This document shows positions 7,535-15,953 of a DNA stretch of 37,156 nt, in pieces. Every line of letters starts with the position of its first letter. Positions within the stretch are counted from its first letter, which is position 1. The position numbers and the translations under genes are program-made. This DNA comes from Paracoccaceae bacterium (lineage in GTDB: Bacteria > Pseudomonadota > Alphaproteobacteria > Rhodobacterales > Rhodobacteraceae). The stretch is from the NCBI GenBank assembly GCA_007131685.1, contig SLQD01000139.1:1-37156 (forward strand), written 5' to 3'. Under the pieces are notes generated by a model. That model did no database searches, was not told the DNA's origin, and saw only the letters and a list, made by a program, of their open reading frames with translations.

Positions 7535-8572
7535 ATGGAGCCCAAGCGGATCAATCTCGCGCTGCAGGGCGGGGGCGCGCATGGCGCCTTCACCTGGGGC
7601 GTGCTCGACCGGCTGCTCGAGGACGAGGCCATCGAGATCGCCGGGATCAGCGGAACCTCGGCGGGCGCGCTCAACGGGGCCGCGCTCAAGTCGGGGATGC
7701 TCGAGAACGGGCGCGCCGGGGCGCGGGCTAATCTCGACTGGCTCTGGCGCCAGATGGGCGCGATTCACGATTTTCGGCTATCGGGCTGGATGACGACGCT
7801 GATGCCCTCGGCCGGGCAGGTCAACCAGTGGCTCGATGCAGCCGCGCCGTTCTCGCCACTCGACGTGGCCACGCAGATGTTCTCGCCCTATGCGCTCGGC
7901 CCGGCCTGGGTGAACCCGCTCGAGCGGGTGGTGCGGCGCTTTCGCTTCGACCGGGTCTGCGCGATGGAGGGGCCGGCGCTTTTCGTCTCGGCCACGAATG
8001 TGCGCACCGGCAAGGTCCGGGTCTTTCGCGGCGACGACATCACCACCGAGGCCATCCTCGCCTCCGCCTGCCTGCCCACGCTGTTCAAGGCCGTCGAGAT
8101 CCCGGACCCGGACGGCGGGCGCATGGACGCCTACTGGGACGGGGGCTATACCGGCAACCCGGCGCTGTTTCCGCTCTATGACGCGGCGCTGCCCGACGAC
8201 ATCGTGATCGTCAACATCAACCCGCTGTGTCGCGACGAGGTCCCCACGACGCCGCAGGACATCCAGAACCGCATCAACGAGATCAGCTTCAATTCCTCGC
8301 TCCTGCGCGAGCTGCGCGGGCTGGCGATGTTCAAGGAGCTTCTCGCGAAGGAGCAGGTCACGCCGGGCGCGATGCCGGATGCCAATATCCACATGATCGC
8401 CGACGACGAGCTGATGAACACGCTCTCGGCGGGCACCAAGCTCACGCCGACGCCTTTCCTGCTGCACGAGCTCAAGACTGCCGGGCGCGCCGCGGCGGAC
8501 CGGTTCCTGCGCGCGCATCGGGGCGATCTCGGTGCGTGCAGCACCGTCGATCTGGCGGGGATGCTGGCCTAG
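7535..8572 (+). CDS. Patatin-like phospholipase/acyl hydrolase
   Basis: This 345-residue protein has the patatin Ser-Asp dyad: the oxyanion loop GGGAHG (residues 12-17), the nucleophile S42 in GTSAG, and D202 in the DGG motif (WDGGYTGN). It should hydrolyse acyl esters, most likely membrane lipids. No signal peptide is visible, so it acts in the cytoplasm or at the inner face of the membrane. ATG 7535 lies two bases after the bdhA stop, a tight operon that I recall as common in alphaproteobacteria. This hints at a role in storage polyester or lipid turnover, but that is inference. The stop codon TAG shares the palindrome CTAG with the stop of the facing DUF502 gene. Confidence 0.9.
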   Translation: MEPKRINLALQGGGAHGAFTWGVLDRLLEDEAIEIAGISGTSAGALNGAALKSGMLENGRAGARANLDWLWRQMGAIHDFRLSGWMTTLMPSAGQVNQWLDAAAPFSPLDVATQMFSPYALGPAWVNPLERVVRRFRFDRVCAMEGPALFVSATNVRTGKVRVFRGDDITTEAILASACLPTLFKAVEIPDPDGGRMDAYWDGGYTGNPALFPLYDAALPDDIVIVNINPLCRDEVPTTPQDIQNRINEISFNSSLLRELRGLAMFKELLAKEQVTPGAMPDANIHMIADDELMNTLSAGTKLTPTPFLLHELKTAGRAAADRFLRAHRGDLGACSTVDLAGMLA

Positions 8573-9261
8573 CCCTGTGCGATGTGCGCCGGGGCGGGGG
8601 CGGCCGTGCCGTCGGGATAGACGAGCCCGGCCGAGATCACGAGCTTGGCGGCGTCCTCGACCGACATGTCGAGCACGATCACGTCGCTTGCCGGCACGAA
8701 GAGCAGAAAGCCCGAGGTCGGGTTCGGCGTCGTGGGCAGGAAGACGCTCACCAGCGTGTCGTCCCGGGGGATCTTGGCGTCGATCTCGTGGCGCGCCTGC
8801 GCGGAGATGAACGCCACCGCCCAGATGCCCTTGCGCGGATATTCCACGAGACAGGCGCGGTCGAAATTGGTGCCCGACTGCGAGAAAACGGTCTCGGCGA
8901 TCTGTTTGACGCCGTTATAGACCGACCGCACCACCGGCATCCGCGCCACGATGCTCTCGCCCCAGGCGATCAGCGTGCGCCCGATCAGCCCCTTGGCGAG
9001 CCATCCCACGAGCACCGTGAACACCAGAAACAGCACCACCCCGAGGCCGGGCAGGTCGAGGCCGAGCTGCTCCATCGGGCGCAGCTGCGAGGGGATGAAG
9101 GGCAGGACCAGACCGTCGATCCAGCTGATCACCGACCAGATCAGCCACAGCGTCAGCGCGATCGGCGCGATCACGACAAGTCCGGTCAGGAAGTTGCGCC
9201 GCAGCCGGGCGAACATGCTGGGCTGGCGCGGCGGTTCGTCGGGGGATGTCTTCTGGTCCAT
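8569..9261 (-). CDS. DUF502 family membrane protein
   Basis: This 230-residue protein has two N-terminal membrane segments (about residues 24-48 and 72-95) around a short loop with SWIDGLVLPF. A soluble domain follows, with the DUF502 signatures IPVV/MPVVRSVYNGVKQ and FLPTTPNPTSGFLLFVP. The family is widespread in bacteria and plants (COV-like), and its molecular function is not established. The gene reads leftward, 30 bases after the stop-side end of psuG, and may be cotranscribed with it. Its stop overlaps the patatin stop tail to tail. Confidence 0.88.
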   Translation of the reverse strand: MDQKTSPDEPPRQPSMFARLRRNFLTGLVVIAPIALTLWLIWSVISWIDGLVLPFIPSQLRPMEQLGLDLPGLGVVLFLVFTVLVGWLAKGLIGRTLIAWGESIVARMPVVRSVYNGVKQIAETVFSQSGTNFDRACLVEYPRKGIWAVAFISAQARHEIDAKIPRDDTLVSVFLPTTPNPTSGFLLFVPASDVIVLDMSVEDAAKLVISAGLVYPDGTAAPAPAHIAQG

Positions 9262-9291
9262 TCCGGCGCCCTGGTTGACCTCGCGCAGACC

Positions 9292-10245
9292 TTAGGCGCG
9301 GCCCCGCGCCTCGGCAACCCGCCCGGGCGCTCCCGCGAGGGCGCGCGCGATCGCGGCGCCGGTGCGCGCATTGTGGCGCAGCAGGGCGAGATTGGCCGTG
9401 AGCGTCGCGCCACCGCTGAGCGCGCGCAGCCGGTCCAGCACGAACGGGGTGACGGCCTTTCCGCTCACGCCCTCGGCGCGCGCGGCGGCGACGGCCTCGG
9501 CGATCATCGGCTCGAGTGTGGCGCGGGGGATCTCGTCGGCGGCGGGAATCGGGTTGGCTACGAGCTGGCCGCCGGCAATCATGAGGCGCGCGCGCATCCG
9601 GTGCGCCGCGGCGATCTCGGCGGGATCGTCCATGCGCAGCGGCGCATCCAGCCCCGAGCCGCGCGACCAGAAGGCGGGAAATTCGTCCTGGCCATGCGCG
9701 ATCACCGGCACGCCCAGCGTCTCCAGCACCTCGAGCGTGGCGGGCAGGTCGAGCAGCGCCTTGGCGCCCGAGGCGATCACCGTGACCGGCGTGCGCGCGA
9801 GCTCGTGCAGATCGGCGGAGACATCGAAGCTTTCGCCCGCGCCGCGATGCACGCCGCCGATGCCGCCGGTGGCGAAGACCTCGATGCCGGCGAGATGCGC
9901 CGCGATCATGGTGGCCGCGACGGTGGTGCCGCCGCTGCCGCCGCGCGCGAGCGCCGCGGCGAGATCGGCGCGCGAAAGCTTGGCCACGGGCTCGGTCGCG
10001 AGGCGTTCGAGCAACCCTGCCTCGAGCCCCGCGCGGATGCGCCCGTCGAGCACCGCGATCGTCGCGGGCGTCGCGCCGGCGGCGCGGATCTCGGCTTCGA
10101 GAACGGCGGCGGTCTCGAGGTTGACCGGGCGCGGCAGGCCATGCGTGATCAGCGTCGACTCGAGCGCCACCACGGGCGCGCCCCCGGCGCGGGCATCGGC
10201 GACCTCCGGCGCGAGGTCAAGCGGAAGGTCCTTGTCGGCGCGCAT
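9292..10245 (-). CDS. psuG: Pseudouridine-5'-phosphate glycosidase
   Basis: This 317-residue protein cleaves pseudouridine 5'-phosphate into uracil and ribose 5-phosphate, a cytoplasmic RNA-nucleoside salvage step. Family marks are [16 protein letters not shown] with E29, [22 protein letters not shown] near 125-146, and the catalytic lysine K162 in [16 protein letters not shown]. The C-terminal GKAVTPFVL is also typical. The frame is open to a TTG at 10278, but that TTG is part of a TTGACA box; ATG 10245 fits the family start. A PfkB-type pseudouridine kinase, often adjacent or fused, is not encoded here. The gene diverges from rpsB. Confidence 0.92.
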   Translation of the reverse strand: MRADKDLPLDLAPEVADARAGGAPVVALESTLITHGLPRPVNLETAAVLEAEIRAAGATPATIAVLDGRIRAGLEAGLLERLATEPVAKLSRADLAAALARGGSGGTTVAATMIAAHLAGIEVFATGGIGGVHRGAGESFDVSADLHELARTPVTVIASGAKALLDLPATLEVLETLGVPVIAHGQDEFPAFWSRGSGLDAPLRMDDPAEIAAAHRMRARLMIAGGQLVANPIPAADEIPRATLEPMIAEAVAAARAEGVSGKAVTPFVLDRLRALSGGATLTANLALLRHNARTGAAIARALAGAPGRVAEARGRA

Positions 10246-10288
10246 GGCCCTTGGTCGCACGCGCGCGGCGATTGTCAAGCGCGGCGAC

Positions 10289-10317
10289 TTGCGCCGGCGC
10301 GCAGACTGCGCTAGAGC
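10289..10317 (+). promoter_or_regulatory. Probable rpsB-tsf promoter
   Basis: TTGCGC (10289-10294), a 17-base spacer and TAGAGC (10312-10317) lie upstream of rpsB. The -10 box lies within the dyad GCGCT-AG-AGCGC (10308-10319). The resulting leader of about 105 bases contains a hairpin, CGGGG (10349-10353) with CCCCG (10361-10365). That hairpin could belong to S2 autoregulation, as known for rpsB leaders in other bacteria. The match is moderate. Confidence 0.4.
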
Positions 10318-10430
10318 GCGCGCACTTCACAGGCGGGGCTTGGGCCGACGGGGGAGACATCCCCGAAGGTCCGCCGGTTGGGCATTGCCCTCACGCCCCG
10401 CCGCGGCGCAAACCGGAAAGGACCGAACCC

Positions 10431-11219
10431 ATGGCGCTTCCCGAATTCTCCATGCGTCAGCTGCTCGAAGCTGGCGTTCATTACGGCCACCAGACACAGC
10501 GCTGGAACCCGCAGATGCGCGAGTTCATCTACGGCGCGCGCAACGGCATCCATATCGTGGACCTCACGCAGACCGTGCCGATGCTCGATGCCGCGCTCAA
10601 CGTCGTGCGCGAGACCGTCGCGAAGGGCGGGCGCATCCTCTTCGTGGGCACCAAGCGCCAGGCCGCCAAGCCGATCGCCGAGGCGGCCGAGAAATCGGCG
10701 CAATACTACATGAATCACCGCTGGCTCGGTGGCACGCTGACCAACTGGAAGACGGTGAGCCAGTCGATCCAGCGGCTGCGCGCGATCGATGAGCGCCTCG
10801 AGGGGGGTGCCGAGGGCATCACCAAGAAGGAGCGGCTGCACATGGAGCGCGAGCAGGCCAAGCTCGAGGCGAGCCTGGGCGGCATCCGCGACATGGGCGG
10901 CGTGCCCGATCTTCTCTTCGTGATCGACGTGAACAAGGAAGACCTCGCCGTCAAGGAGGCCAACAAGCTCGGCATTCCCGTGGTCGCGGTGGTGGATACG
11001 AACTGCTCGCCGCAGGGCGTCGATCACGTCATCCCGGGCAATGACGACGCCGCGCGCGCGATCGGGCTCTATTGCGATCTCGTCAGCCGCGCCGCGCTCG
11101 ACGGGATGTCGGCCCAGCTCGGTGCCGCGGGCGTCGATCTCGGCGAACTCGAGGAGTCGCCGCGCGAAGAGGCCGTCGCCGAGGCGCCCGCCGAGGAAAG
11201 CACCGGGACGCAGGGCTGA
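10431..11219 (+). CDS. rpsB: 30S ribosomal protein S2
   Basis: This 262-residue protein is ribosomal S2, a late-assembling small-subunit protein needed to bind S1 and initiate translation. The N-terminus ([22 protein letters not shown]) and internal motifs ([44 protein letters not shown]) are diagnostic. The C-terminus has an acidic Glu/Ala-rich tail of about 30 residues, common in alphaproteobacteria. ATG 10431 is preceded by GGAAAGGA at 8 bases. Upstream in-frame codons belong to the leader. tsf follows after 68 bases. Confidence 0.98.
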   Translation: MALPEFSMRQLLEAGVHYGHQTQRWNPQMREFIYGARNGIHIVDLTQTVPMLDAALNVVRETVAKGGRILFVGTKRQAAKPIAEAAEKSAQYYMNHRWLGGTLTNWKTVSQSIQRLRAIDERLEGGAEGITKKERLHMEREQAKLEASLGGIRDMGGVPDLLFVIDVNKEDLAVKEANKLGIPVVAVVDTNCSPQGVDHVIPGNDDAARAIGLYCDLVSRAALDGMSAQLGAAGVDLGELEESPREEAVAEAPAEESTGTQG

Positions 11220-11235
11220 TCCCGCACCCATCCGG

Positions 11236-11254
11236 TCCGGGCACCGTGCCCGGA
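11236..11254 (+). other. Hairpin in the rpsB-tsf spacer
   Basis: TCCGGGCAC, one central base and GTGCCCGGA form a perfect 9-base inverted repeat in the 68-base spacer. In practice the tip would open to a loop. No T-run follows, so it may attenuate or process the transcript between rpsB and tsf rather than end it. Confidence 0.5.
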
Positions 11255-11287
11255 TCGCGACGTGACAGAGCAATCAGGAGAGCCGAG

Positions 11288-12163
11288 ATGGCAATCACCG
11301 CAGGCATGGTGAAGGAGCTGCGCGAAAGCACGGGCGCAGGCATGATGGACGCCAAGAAGGCGCTGCAGGAAACCGGCGGCGACATGGAGGCGGCGCAGGA
11401 CTGGCTGCGCACCAAGGGGCTGTCGAAGGCGGCCAAGAAATCCGACCGCACCGCGGCCGAGGGTCTCGTCGGGGTCGCGGTCGAGGGCGGCAAGGGCGTC
11501 GCCGTCGAGGTCAATGCCGAAACCGATTTCGTCGCCAAGAACGCCGAATTCCAGAGCCTGGTGGGCGACATCACCCGCACCGCGCTCGGCGTGAACGATG
11601 TCGAGGCGCTGCGCGGCGCCGATCTGGGCGGCAAGACCGTCGAGACAGCGATCACCGACGCGATCGCCAAGATCGGCGAAAACATGGCGCTGCGCCGCAT
11701 GGCCCGGCTCGAGGGCGATAGCGTGGTCTCCTATGTCCACAATGCCGCCGCCGACGGGCTCGGCAAGATCGGCGTGCTGGTGGCGGTCAAGGGCGCCGAT
11801 AACGGCATCGGGCGGCAGGTGGCGATGCATGTCGCCGCGACGAGCCCGGCCTCGCTGGGCGAGTCCGATTTGGATCCGGCGCTGGTGCAGCGCGAAAAGG
11901 CCGTCCTGACCGAGCAGGCGCGCGAATCCGGCAAGCCCGAGCAGGTCATCGAGAAGATGATCGAGGGGCGGATGAAGAAGTTCTTCGAGGAAGTGACGCT
12001 TCTCAATCAGAAATTCGTCGTCAATCCGGACGTCACCGTGGCCGAGGCCGCCAGTGAAGCCGGCGTGGAAATCACCGGCTTCGTGCGGCTCGCCGTGGGC
12101 GAGGGGATCGAGACGAAGGAAGAGGACTTCGCCGCCGAGGTTGCCAAGACCCTGGGCGGCTGA
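11288..12163 (+). CDS. tsf: Translation elongation factor Ts
   Basis: This 291-residue protein is EF-Ts, the guanine nucleotide exchange factor that regenerates EF-Tu-GTP in the cytoplasm. The N-terminal UBA-like part has [18 protein letters not shown], and the core carries the invariant TDFVAKN motif near residue 80. The later dimerisation and C-terminal parts ([24 protein letters not shown]) are complete. ATG 11288 has AGGAGA six bases upstream. It is cotranscribed with rpsB. Downstream there is no pyrH or frr, which often follow in other bacteria; instead a structured spacer and a facing luxR gene follow. Confidence 0.98.
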   Translation: MAITAGMVKELRESTGAGMMDAKKALQETGGDMEAAQDWLRTKGLSKAAKKSDRTAAEGLVGVAVEGGKGVAVEVNAETDFVAKNAEFQSLVGDITRTALGVNDVEALRGADLGGKTVETAITDAIAKIGENMALRRMARLEGDSVVSYVHNAAADGLGKIGVLVAVKGADNGIGRQVAMHVAATSPASLGESDLDPALVQREKAVLTEQARESGKPEQVIEKMIEGRMKKFFEEVTLLNQKFVVNPDVTVAEAASEAGVEITGFVRLAVGEGIETKEEDFAAEVAKTLGG

Positions 12164-12299
12164 GACGACGGGCCGCGCGGCGGGACCCCCGCCCGCGGCA
12201 CCCTTCCGCCGGGGCGGTGTCCGGTGCACATACATCCTCGGGTCGATCCGCGCCGTGGTCGCGCTTGCCGCGGGATTGACCGGTCGTCGGCCGGCCGGT

Positions 12300-12343
12300 C
12301 GTGGCCGGGTCCACGCAGAAATTGCAACGGGACACCGGCCACG
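12300..12343 (+). other. Long hairpin in the tsf 3' region
   Basis: CGTGGCCGG-GTCC (12300-12312) pairs with GGAC-A-CCGGCCACG (12330-12343): 13 base pairs with one bulged A and a 17-base loop. It lies between tsf and a T-tailed hairpin and directly after another GC-rich palindromic stretch (12277-12299). It could protect the tsf 3' end or be part of a 3'-derived small RNA. Confidence 0.5.
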
Positions 12344-12376
12344 GTTCCCGGCCATAACGGCCACCACTCACGGAAC

Positions 12377-12397
12377 CCGTCCACCTTGACGGTTTTT
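12377..12397 (+). terminator. Probable terminator of rpsB-tsf
   Basis: CCGTC (12377-12381), loop CACCTT, GACGG (12388-12392), followed by five T residues. The stem is short, but it is the only T-tailed hairpin in the 260-base gap between tsf and the facing luxR gene. It would leave a 3' untranslated region of about 230 bases. Confidence 0.5.
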
Positions 12398-12423
12398 CGG
12401 CCCCGGTGAAACTGCGGAAAACC

Positions 12424-13323
12424 CTACCCGGGGCGGACATGCTGCCAGCGCCGGGCGCGGCGCCTTTGGACCGGCTCGGCCGGGGCGAGCACGTAAAGCT
12501 GGTTGCGAAAGGCGGCCTTGAGGACCGCCTGCGGCGTTGTCTGGACATCCAGTGCCTCGCGCGCAAGGCGCAGGTGCTTTTCGACCGTCGCCGAGGTGAC
12601 GCCGAGGATGGTGGCGGTGTCCTGCACCGTCTTGCCCTCGCCGACCCATTGCAGCACTTCGCGCTGGCGCGCCGTCAACTGGCGGCCGCAGCCGATCTGC
12701 GGCAGGCTCGACATGCACATATGCGCAGCCGCGTTGATGACCATCAATTCGCGTTCGTGCGCCTGCCAGATCGCGTCGGCATCGTCCTGGTCGAGACCGT
12801 CGCGGGCGCAGATCGCGATTGCCGCCATGGTGCGCGGTGCGCGCGCGGGAAAGCCGATGGAGAAGCCGTGGAGCATGCCGAACTCGGCCTGGCGCTCGAC
12901 TGCGTGCCGGTGGGCCGGGCGCAGTTCGCCGCGCAGATACCATTCATAGACGTCGCCCCAGTTGAGCAGCCCCTCATTGCGCGACAGCCAGTCGACGACG
13001 GGGCAGTGCCGGAACCCGCCATCGTCGATATAGTATTTCATGTAGGCGGCGGGCATGTTGGCGATGACGAGTGCATCCTCCGGATCGCCGAAGCCGCGTG
13101 AGCCGGGAAAGCGCGTGCAGGCGTAGAGCAGACGATCGAAACCGTACGCGGCCATCCTGGCGCAATGCAGCTGCCAGACCTCCTCGATCGTGCGCGCGGC
13201 GAACACCCGATCGAGATGGCCGACGAGGTCAGAAGCCGGCTCCTCGGCATCTCCCTGGCCGAGAGCGTCACCGCCGCCGAGCGGCTCGCCGACGATGCGC
13301 GCAGTGCAAACACCGTCCGTCAT
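12424..13323 (-). CDS. LuxR-family regulator with autoinducer-binding-like domain (LuxR solo)
   Basis: This 299-residue protein has an N-terminal autoinducer-binding-type domain (about residues 35-205) and a C-terminal LuxR/FixJ helix-turn-helix (about 215-270: LTARQREVLQWVGEGKTVQDTATILGV, then TVEKHL). In the pattern YMKYY...HCPVVDW, Y94 stands where TraR W57 is expected and C107 where D70 is expected, so two key homoserine-lactone contacts differ. No luxI-type synthase is nearby. It probably senses a different or foreign signal, which is inference. The start could be GTG 13338, which has AGGG six bases upstream, instead of ATG 13323. Its promoter carries a perfect dyad. Confidence 0.86.
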   Translation of the reverse strand: MTDGVCTARIVGEPLGGGDALGQGDAEEPASDLVGHLDRVFAARTIEEVWQLHCARMAAYGFDRLLYACTRFPGSRGFGDPEDALVIANMPAAYMKYYIDDGGFRHCPVVDWLSRNEGLLNWGDVYEWYLRGELRPAHRHAVERQAEFGMLHGFSIGFPARAPRTMAAIAICARDGLDQDDADAIWQAHERELMVINAAAHMCMSSLPQIGCGRQLTARQREVLQWVGEGKTVQDTATILGVTSATVEKHLRLAREALDVQTTPQAVLKAAFRNQLYVLAPAEPVQRRRARRWQHVRPG

Positions 13324-13354
13324 CGCAACACACCCCACTCACTACCCTGGCACG

Positions 13355-13382
13355 ATCCTAGACCCTGAACAGGCGAGTTCAA
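13355..13382 (-). promoter_or_regulatory. Promoter of the luxR gene with an embedded dyad
   Basis: Read leftward, TTGAAC (13382-13377), a 16-base spacer and TAGGAT (13360-13355) form a good promoter in the gap between the SulP gene and luxR. The perfect inverted repeat TGAAC-N6-GTTCA (13366-13381) overlaps the -35 box and spacer. It has the size of a LuxR-type half-site pair and may mediate autoregulation. Confidence 0.5.
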
Positions 13383-13443
13383 TGCGTTGCCGCCCGAAGG
13401 AGCGCCGGCGCGGTAATTCAGCAACGTCGGCGGGCATGGTGGC

Positions 13444-15204
13444 TCAGCCCGGGCGCAGCGCCGTCTCGTGGCGCGCGGCGGCGCGGGTGTGTTCGGCGAG
13501 GCCGGGGGCGAGGGCGCGCAGCGCGTCGAACTGTGTCAGATGGACCTCGCCGGTGAGCGCGTCGAGGAAGTGGCTGCGCCGCAGCCGGTCCATCACTGGC
13601 CCCTTCACCTCCGACAGGTGCAGCCGGACATCCGAATCGGCCAGCATCCGGTTGATCGTCTCGAGGCTTTCGAGCGCCGAGGCATCCACCGCGTTGACGG
13701 CGGGAAACATCAGCACGACATGGCGCAACCGCGGATTGCCGGCGACCTGCTCCATCACGCAATCCTCCAGAAAGCGCGCATTGGGGAAATAGAGGCTCTC
13801 ATCGATCCGGATCGAGAGGATCTCCGGATCCGTGACCACGGCATGGCGCTCGACATTGCGGAAATGCTCGGTGCCCGGAACCTGGCCCACGATGGCGACA
13901 TGCGGGCGCGAGGTGCGGTAGAGATGCATCAGCAGCGACAGCCCCACCCCGGCCGCCAGCCCCGGCTCGACCCCTAGGAGCAGCGTGACCCCGATCGTCG
14001 CGGCCATCGCCGCCCCGTCGGCGCGCGAATAGGCCCAGATCCGGGGCAGGGCGCGCAAGTCGAGCAGCGAGGCAACCGCCACTATGATGATCGCTGCCAG
14101 CGTCGCGCGTGGCAGGAAATGCATCAGCGGCGTGAAGAGCAGCACGGCCAGCCCGACGCCGAGCGCCGTCATCGCCCCGGCGGCCGGGGTGCGTGCGCCC
14201 GCGTCGAAATTGACGATGGAGCGCGACAGCCCGCCGGTCACCGGCATCGCCGAGGTCGCCGAGGCGCCGAGATTCGCCGCCCCAAGCGCGACGAGCTCGC
14301 GGTCGACATCGATCTTCTGGCGCCGGCGCGCCGCGAGGGTCTGCGCGATGGAAACCGATTCGACATAGCCCACGATCGCGATCATCAATGCGGGCACGGC
14401 AAGCGCGGTCATCATGCCCGGTTCCGCGAGCGGCAGCGACAGCGCCGGCATGCCGCGCGGGATCTCGCCCACGATCGCCACCCCTGCCGTGCCAAGCCCG
14501 AGCGCCGCCACCGCCGCCGTCGAGACCGCCACCGCCAGGAGCAGCGCCCCGCGCGCCACCAGCGTCGCCGCCTTCGCCCCGAGTCCGACCCTTCGCATCA
14601 GCGGCGCGAGCCCCGACCGCGCCCAGAACAGGAAACCGAGCACCGCCGCGCTTAGCGCCAGGGTGGGCAGGTGCAGCCCGCCGATCCCCGATGCAAGCGA
14701 TGTGACGAGCGCGGGCAGGGTGCTGCCGCCCATCTCGATGCCGGTAAGGTGGCGCAGCTGGCTGCCCGCGATCAGGATGCCGGCGGCGGTGATGAAACCG
14801 GAGATCACCGGATGGCTCAGGAAGTTCGCCAGAAAGCCGAGCCGCAGCAGCCCGAGCGCGAGCAGGATCGCCCCCGACAGGAACGCGATGACGAGCGCGG
14901 CGAGGTGGTAGCCCGGCGTCCCCTGCGCTGCGACCTCGCCCGCTGCCGCCGCCGTCATCAGTGCGACCACCGCCACCGGCCCCACGGCGAGCTGGCGCGA
15001 GCTGCCGAGCAGGGCATAGATGACCAGTGGCAGCATCGCGCCGTAAAGCCCCACCTGTGGCGGCAGCCCCGCGAGCATCGCGTAGGCCATCCCCTGCGGC
15101 ACCAGCATGATCGTCACCACGATCGCGGCGACGAGATCGCTGGTGAAGCTCTCGCGGTCATAGCCGCGGCCCCATTCGAAGACCGGAAACAGACGGTGCA
15201 GCAT
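13444..15204 (-). CDS. SulP family anion permease with STAS domain
   Basis: This 586-residue inner-membrane protein has the SulP layout. The N-terminal cytoplasmic part (GYDRESFTSDLVAAIVVTIMLVPQGMAYAMLAGLP) leads into about 12-14 membrane segments. A conserved VGPVAVVALMT and PVTGGLSRSIVNFDAGARTP follow, and a C-terminal STAS domain spans about residues 455-560. The family moves sulfate, bicarbonate or dicarboxylates, and the substrate cannot be decided here. The STAS segment VNAVDASALESLETINRML is typical. ATG 15204 sits about 30 bases downstream of a predicted start of transcription. The gene lies between gph and luxR, all leftward, but has its own promoter. Confidence 0.9.
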   Translation of the reverse strand: MLHRLFPVFEWGRGYDRESFTSDLVAAIVVTIMLVPQGMAYAMLAGLPPQVGLYGAMLPLVIYALLGSSRQLAVGPVAVVALMTAAAAGEVAAQGTPGYHLAALVIAFLSGAILLALGLLRLGFLANFLSHPVISGFITAAGILIAGSQLRHLTGIEMGGSTLPALVTSLASGIGGLHLPTLALSAAVLGFLFWARSGLAPLMRRVGLGAKAATLVARGALLLAVAVSTAAVAALGLGTAGVAIVGEIPRGMPALSLPLAEPGMMTALAVPALMIAIVGYVESVSIAQTLAARRRQKIDVDRELVALGAANLGASATSAMPVTGGLSRSIVNFDAGARTPAAGAMTALGVGLAVLLFTPLMHFLPRATLAAIIIVAVASLLDLRALPRIWAYSRADGAAMAATIGVTLLLGVEPGLAAGVGLSLLMHLYRTSRPHVAIVGQVPGTEHFRNVERHAVVTDPEILSIRIDESLYFPNARFLEDCVMEQVAGNPRLRHVVLMFPAVNAVDASALESLETINRMLADSDVRLHLSEVKGPVMDRLRRSHFLDALTGEVHLTQFDALRALAPGLAEHTRAAARHETALRPG

Positions 15205-15241
15205 CGCGAAACTCCCGCGGCGCCGGGGGGCGCCCAGACGG

Positions 15242-15269
15242 CATATACCCGCTCGCCCATATATATCAA
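15242..15269 (-). promoter_or_regulatory. Promoter of the SulP gene, with direct repeats
   Basis: Read leftward, TTGATA (15269-15264), a 16-base spacer and TATATG (15247-15242) form a promoter in an AT-rich pocket that stands out from its surroundings. The octamer TGATATAT occurs twice with a 16-base period (15284-15277 and 15268-15261), so one copy overlaps the -35 box and the other the gph stop codon. Confidence 0.5.
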
Positions 15270-15281
15270 GTCATGAATATA

Positions 15282-15953
15282 TCAGATCGCGCCGCGCTCC
15301 GGCTGCGCCAGCGCATCCAGATGCGCGGGCAGGGCGGTGAAGTCGTCGAAGGCGGCGTCATGCGCGATCCGTGCGACGGGCAGGTTGCGGTAACCCCGCG
15401 TGAAGAGCACGAAGGGCAGCGCCGCCTCCGTTGCGGTCTGCGCGTCGACTTCGCTGTCGCCCACATAGACCGCTGATTCCGCGCCGAGGCCGTGCACGGC
15501 GTGAAACAGCGGCGCCGGATCCGGCTTGCGTTGCGGCAGCGTGTCGCCGCACACGATGATCGGGAAATACGGCGCGAGGCCGAAGTGATCGAGCAGGGCG
15601 TGCGTCGGCGCCGTCGGCTTGTTGGTGCACAGCCCGAGCGCCCAGCCTGCGGCCTGCAGCGCGCGCAAGGTCGCCTCGATCCCGGTGAATGGACGCGTAA
15701 GGGCGAAGGTTTTCTCGTATGCTACTATGAATGAGCGATAAAGTTCGGCATGAAGTGTGGCGTTCTCGGGCAGGTCGAGGGCCGCCATCATGCGCGCGAC
15801 GAAGACTTCCGAGCCGTCGCCGAGGAATTCGACGGTCTGCGCATGCGTGATCGCGCCGAGCCCCTGCGCGGCGAGCGCGGCATTGGCGGCGGCGTGAATG
15901 TCGGGCGCGCTGTCGACGAGCGTGCCGTCGAGATCGAAGACCGCCGCCCTCAC
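15282..15953 (-). CDS. gph: Phosphoglycolate phosphatase-like HAD hydrolase
   Basis: This 223-residue HAD-superfamily protein starts MRAAVFDLDGTLVDSAPD, with D7 as nucleophile and D9 as acid/base. A helical cap follows, then LCTNKP (motif II), RKPDPAPLF with the motif III lysine, and VGDSEVDAQTA (motif IV). The start FDLDGTLVDSAPDIHAAAN and the length fit Gph, which removes phosphoglycolate arising from Rubisco oxygenation or DNA repair. Other sugar phosphates are possible. The start is GTG 15953, overlapping the redoxin stop as GTGA. With rpe two genes upstream it forms a carbon-metabolism cluster. Confidence 0.87.
   Translation of the reverse strand: MRAAVFDLDGTLVDSAPDIHAAANAALAAQGLGAITHAQTVEFLGDGSEVFVARMMAALDLPENATLHAELYRSFIVAYEKTFALTRPFTGIEATLRALQAAGWALGLCTNKPTAPTHALLDHFGLAPYFPIIVCGDTLPQRKPDPAPLFHAVHGLGAESAVYVGDSEVDAQTATEAALPFVLFTRGYRNLPVARIAHDAAFDDFTALPAHLDALAQPERGAI

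Noticed and set aside
10273-10278. TTG at 10278 as the start of psuG
   Set aside because: The TTG is part of a TTGACA hexamer, and the added residues do not match the family; ATG 10245 fits better.
8227-10314. A plus-strand open frame of 695 codons across patatin, DUF502 and psuG
   Set aside because: It crosses three supported genes on both strands and has no family resemblance.
12277-12299. Palindromic GACCGG...GGCCGGCC stretch as a possible mobile-element end
   Set aside because: There is no transposase, target duplication or matching second end; the structure is better explained as part of the folded tsf 3' region.
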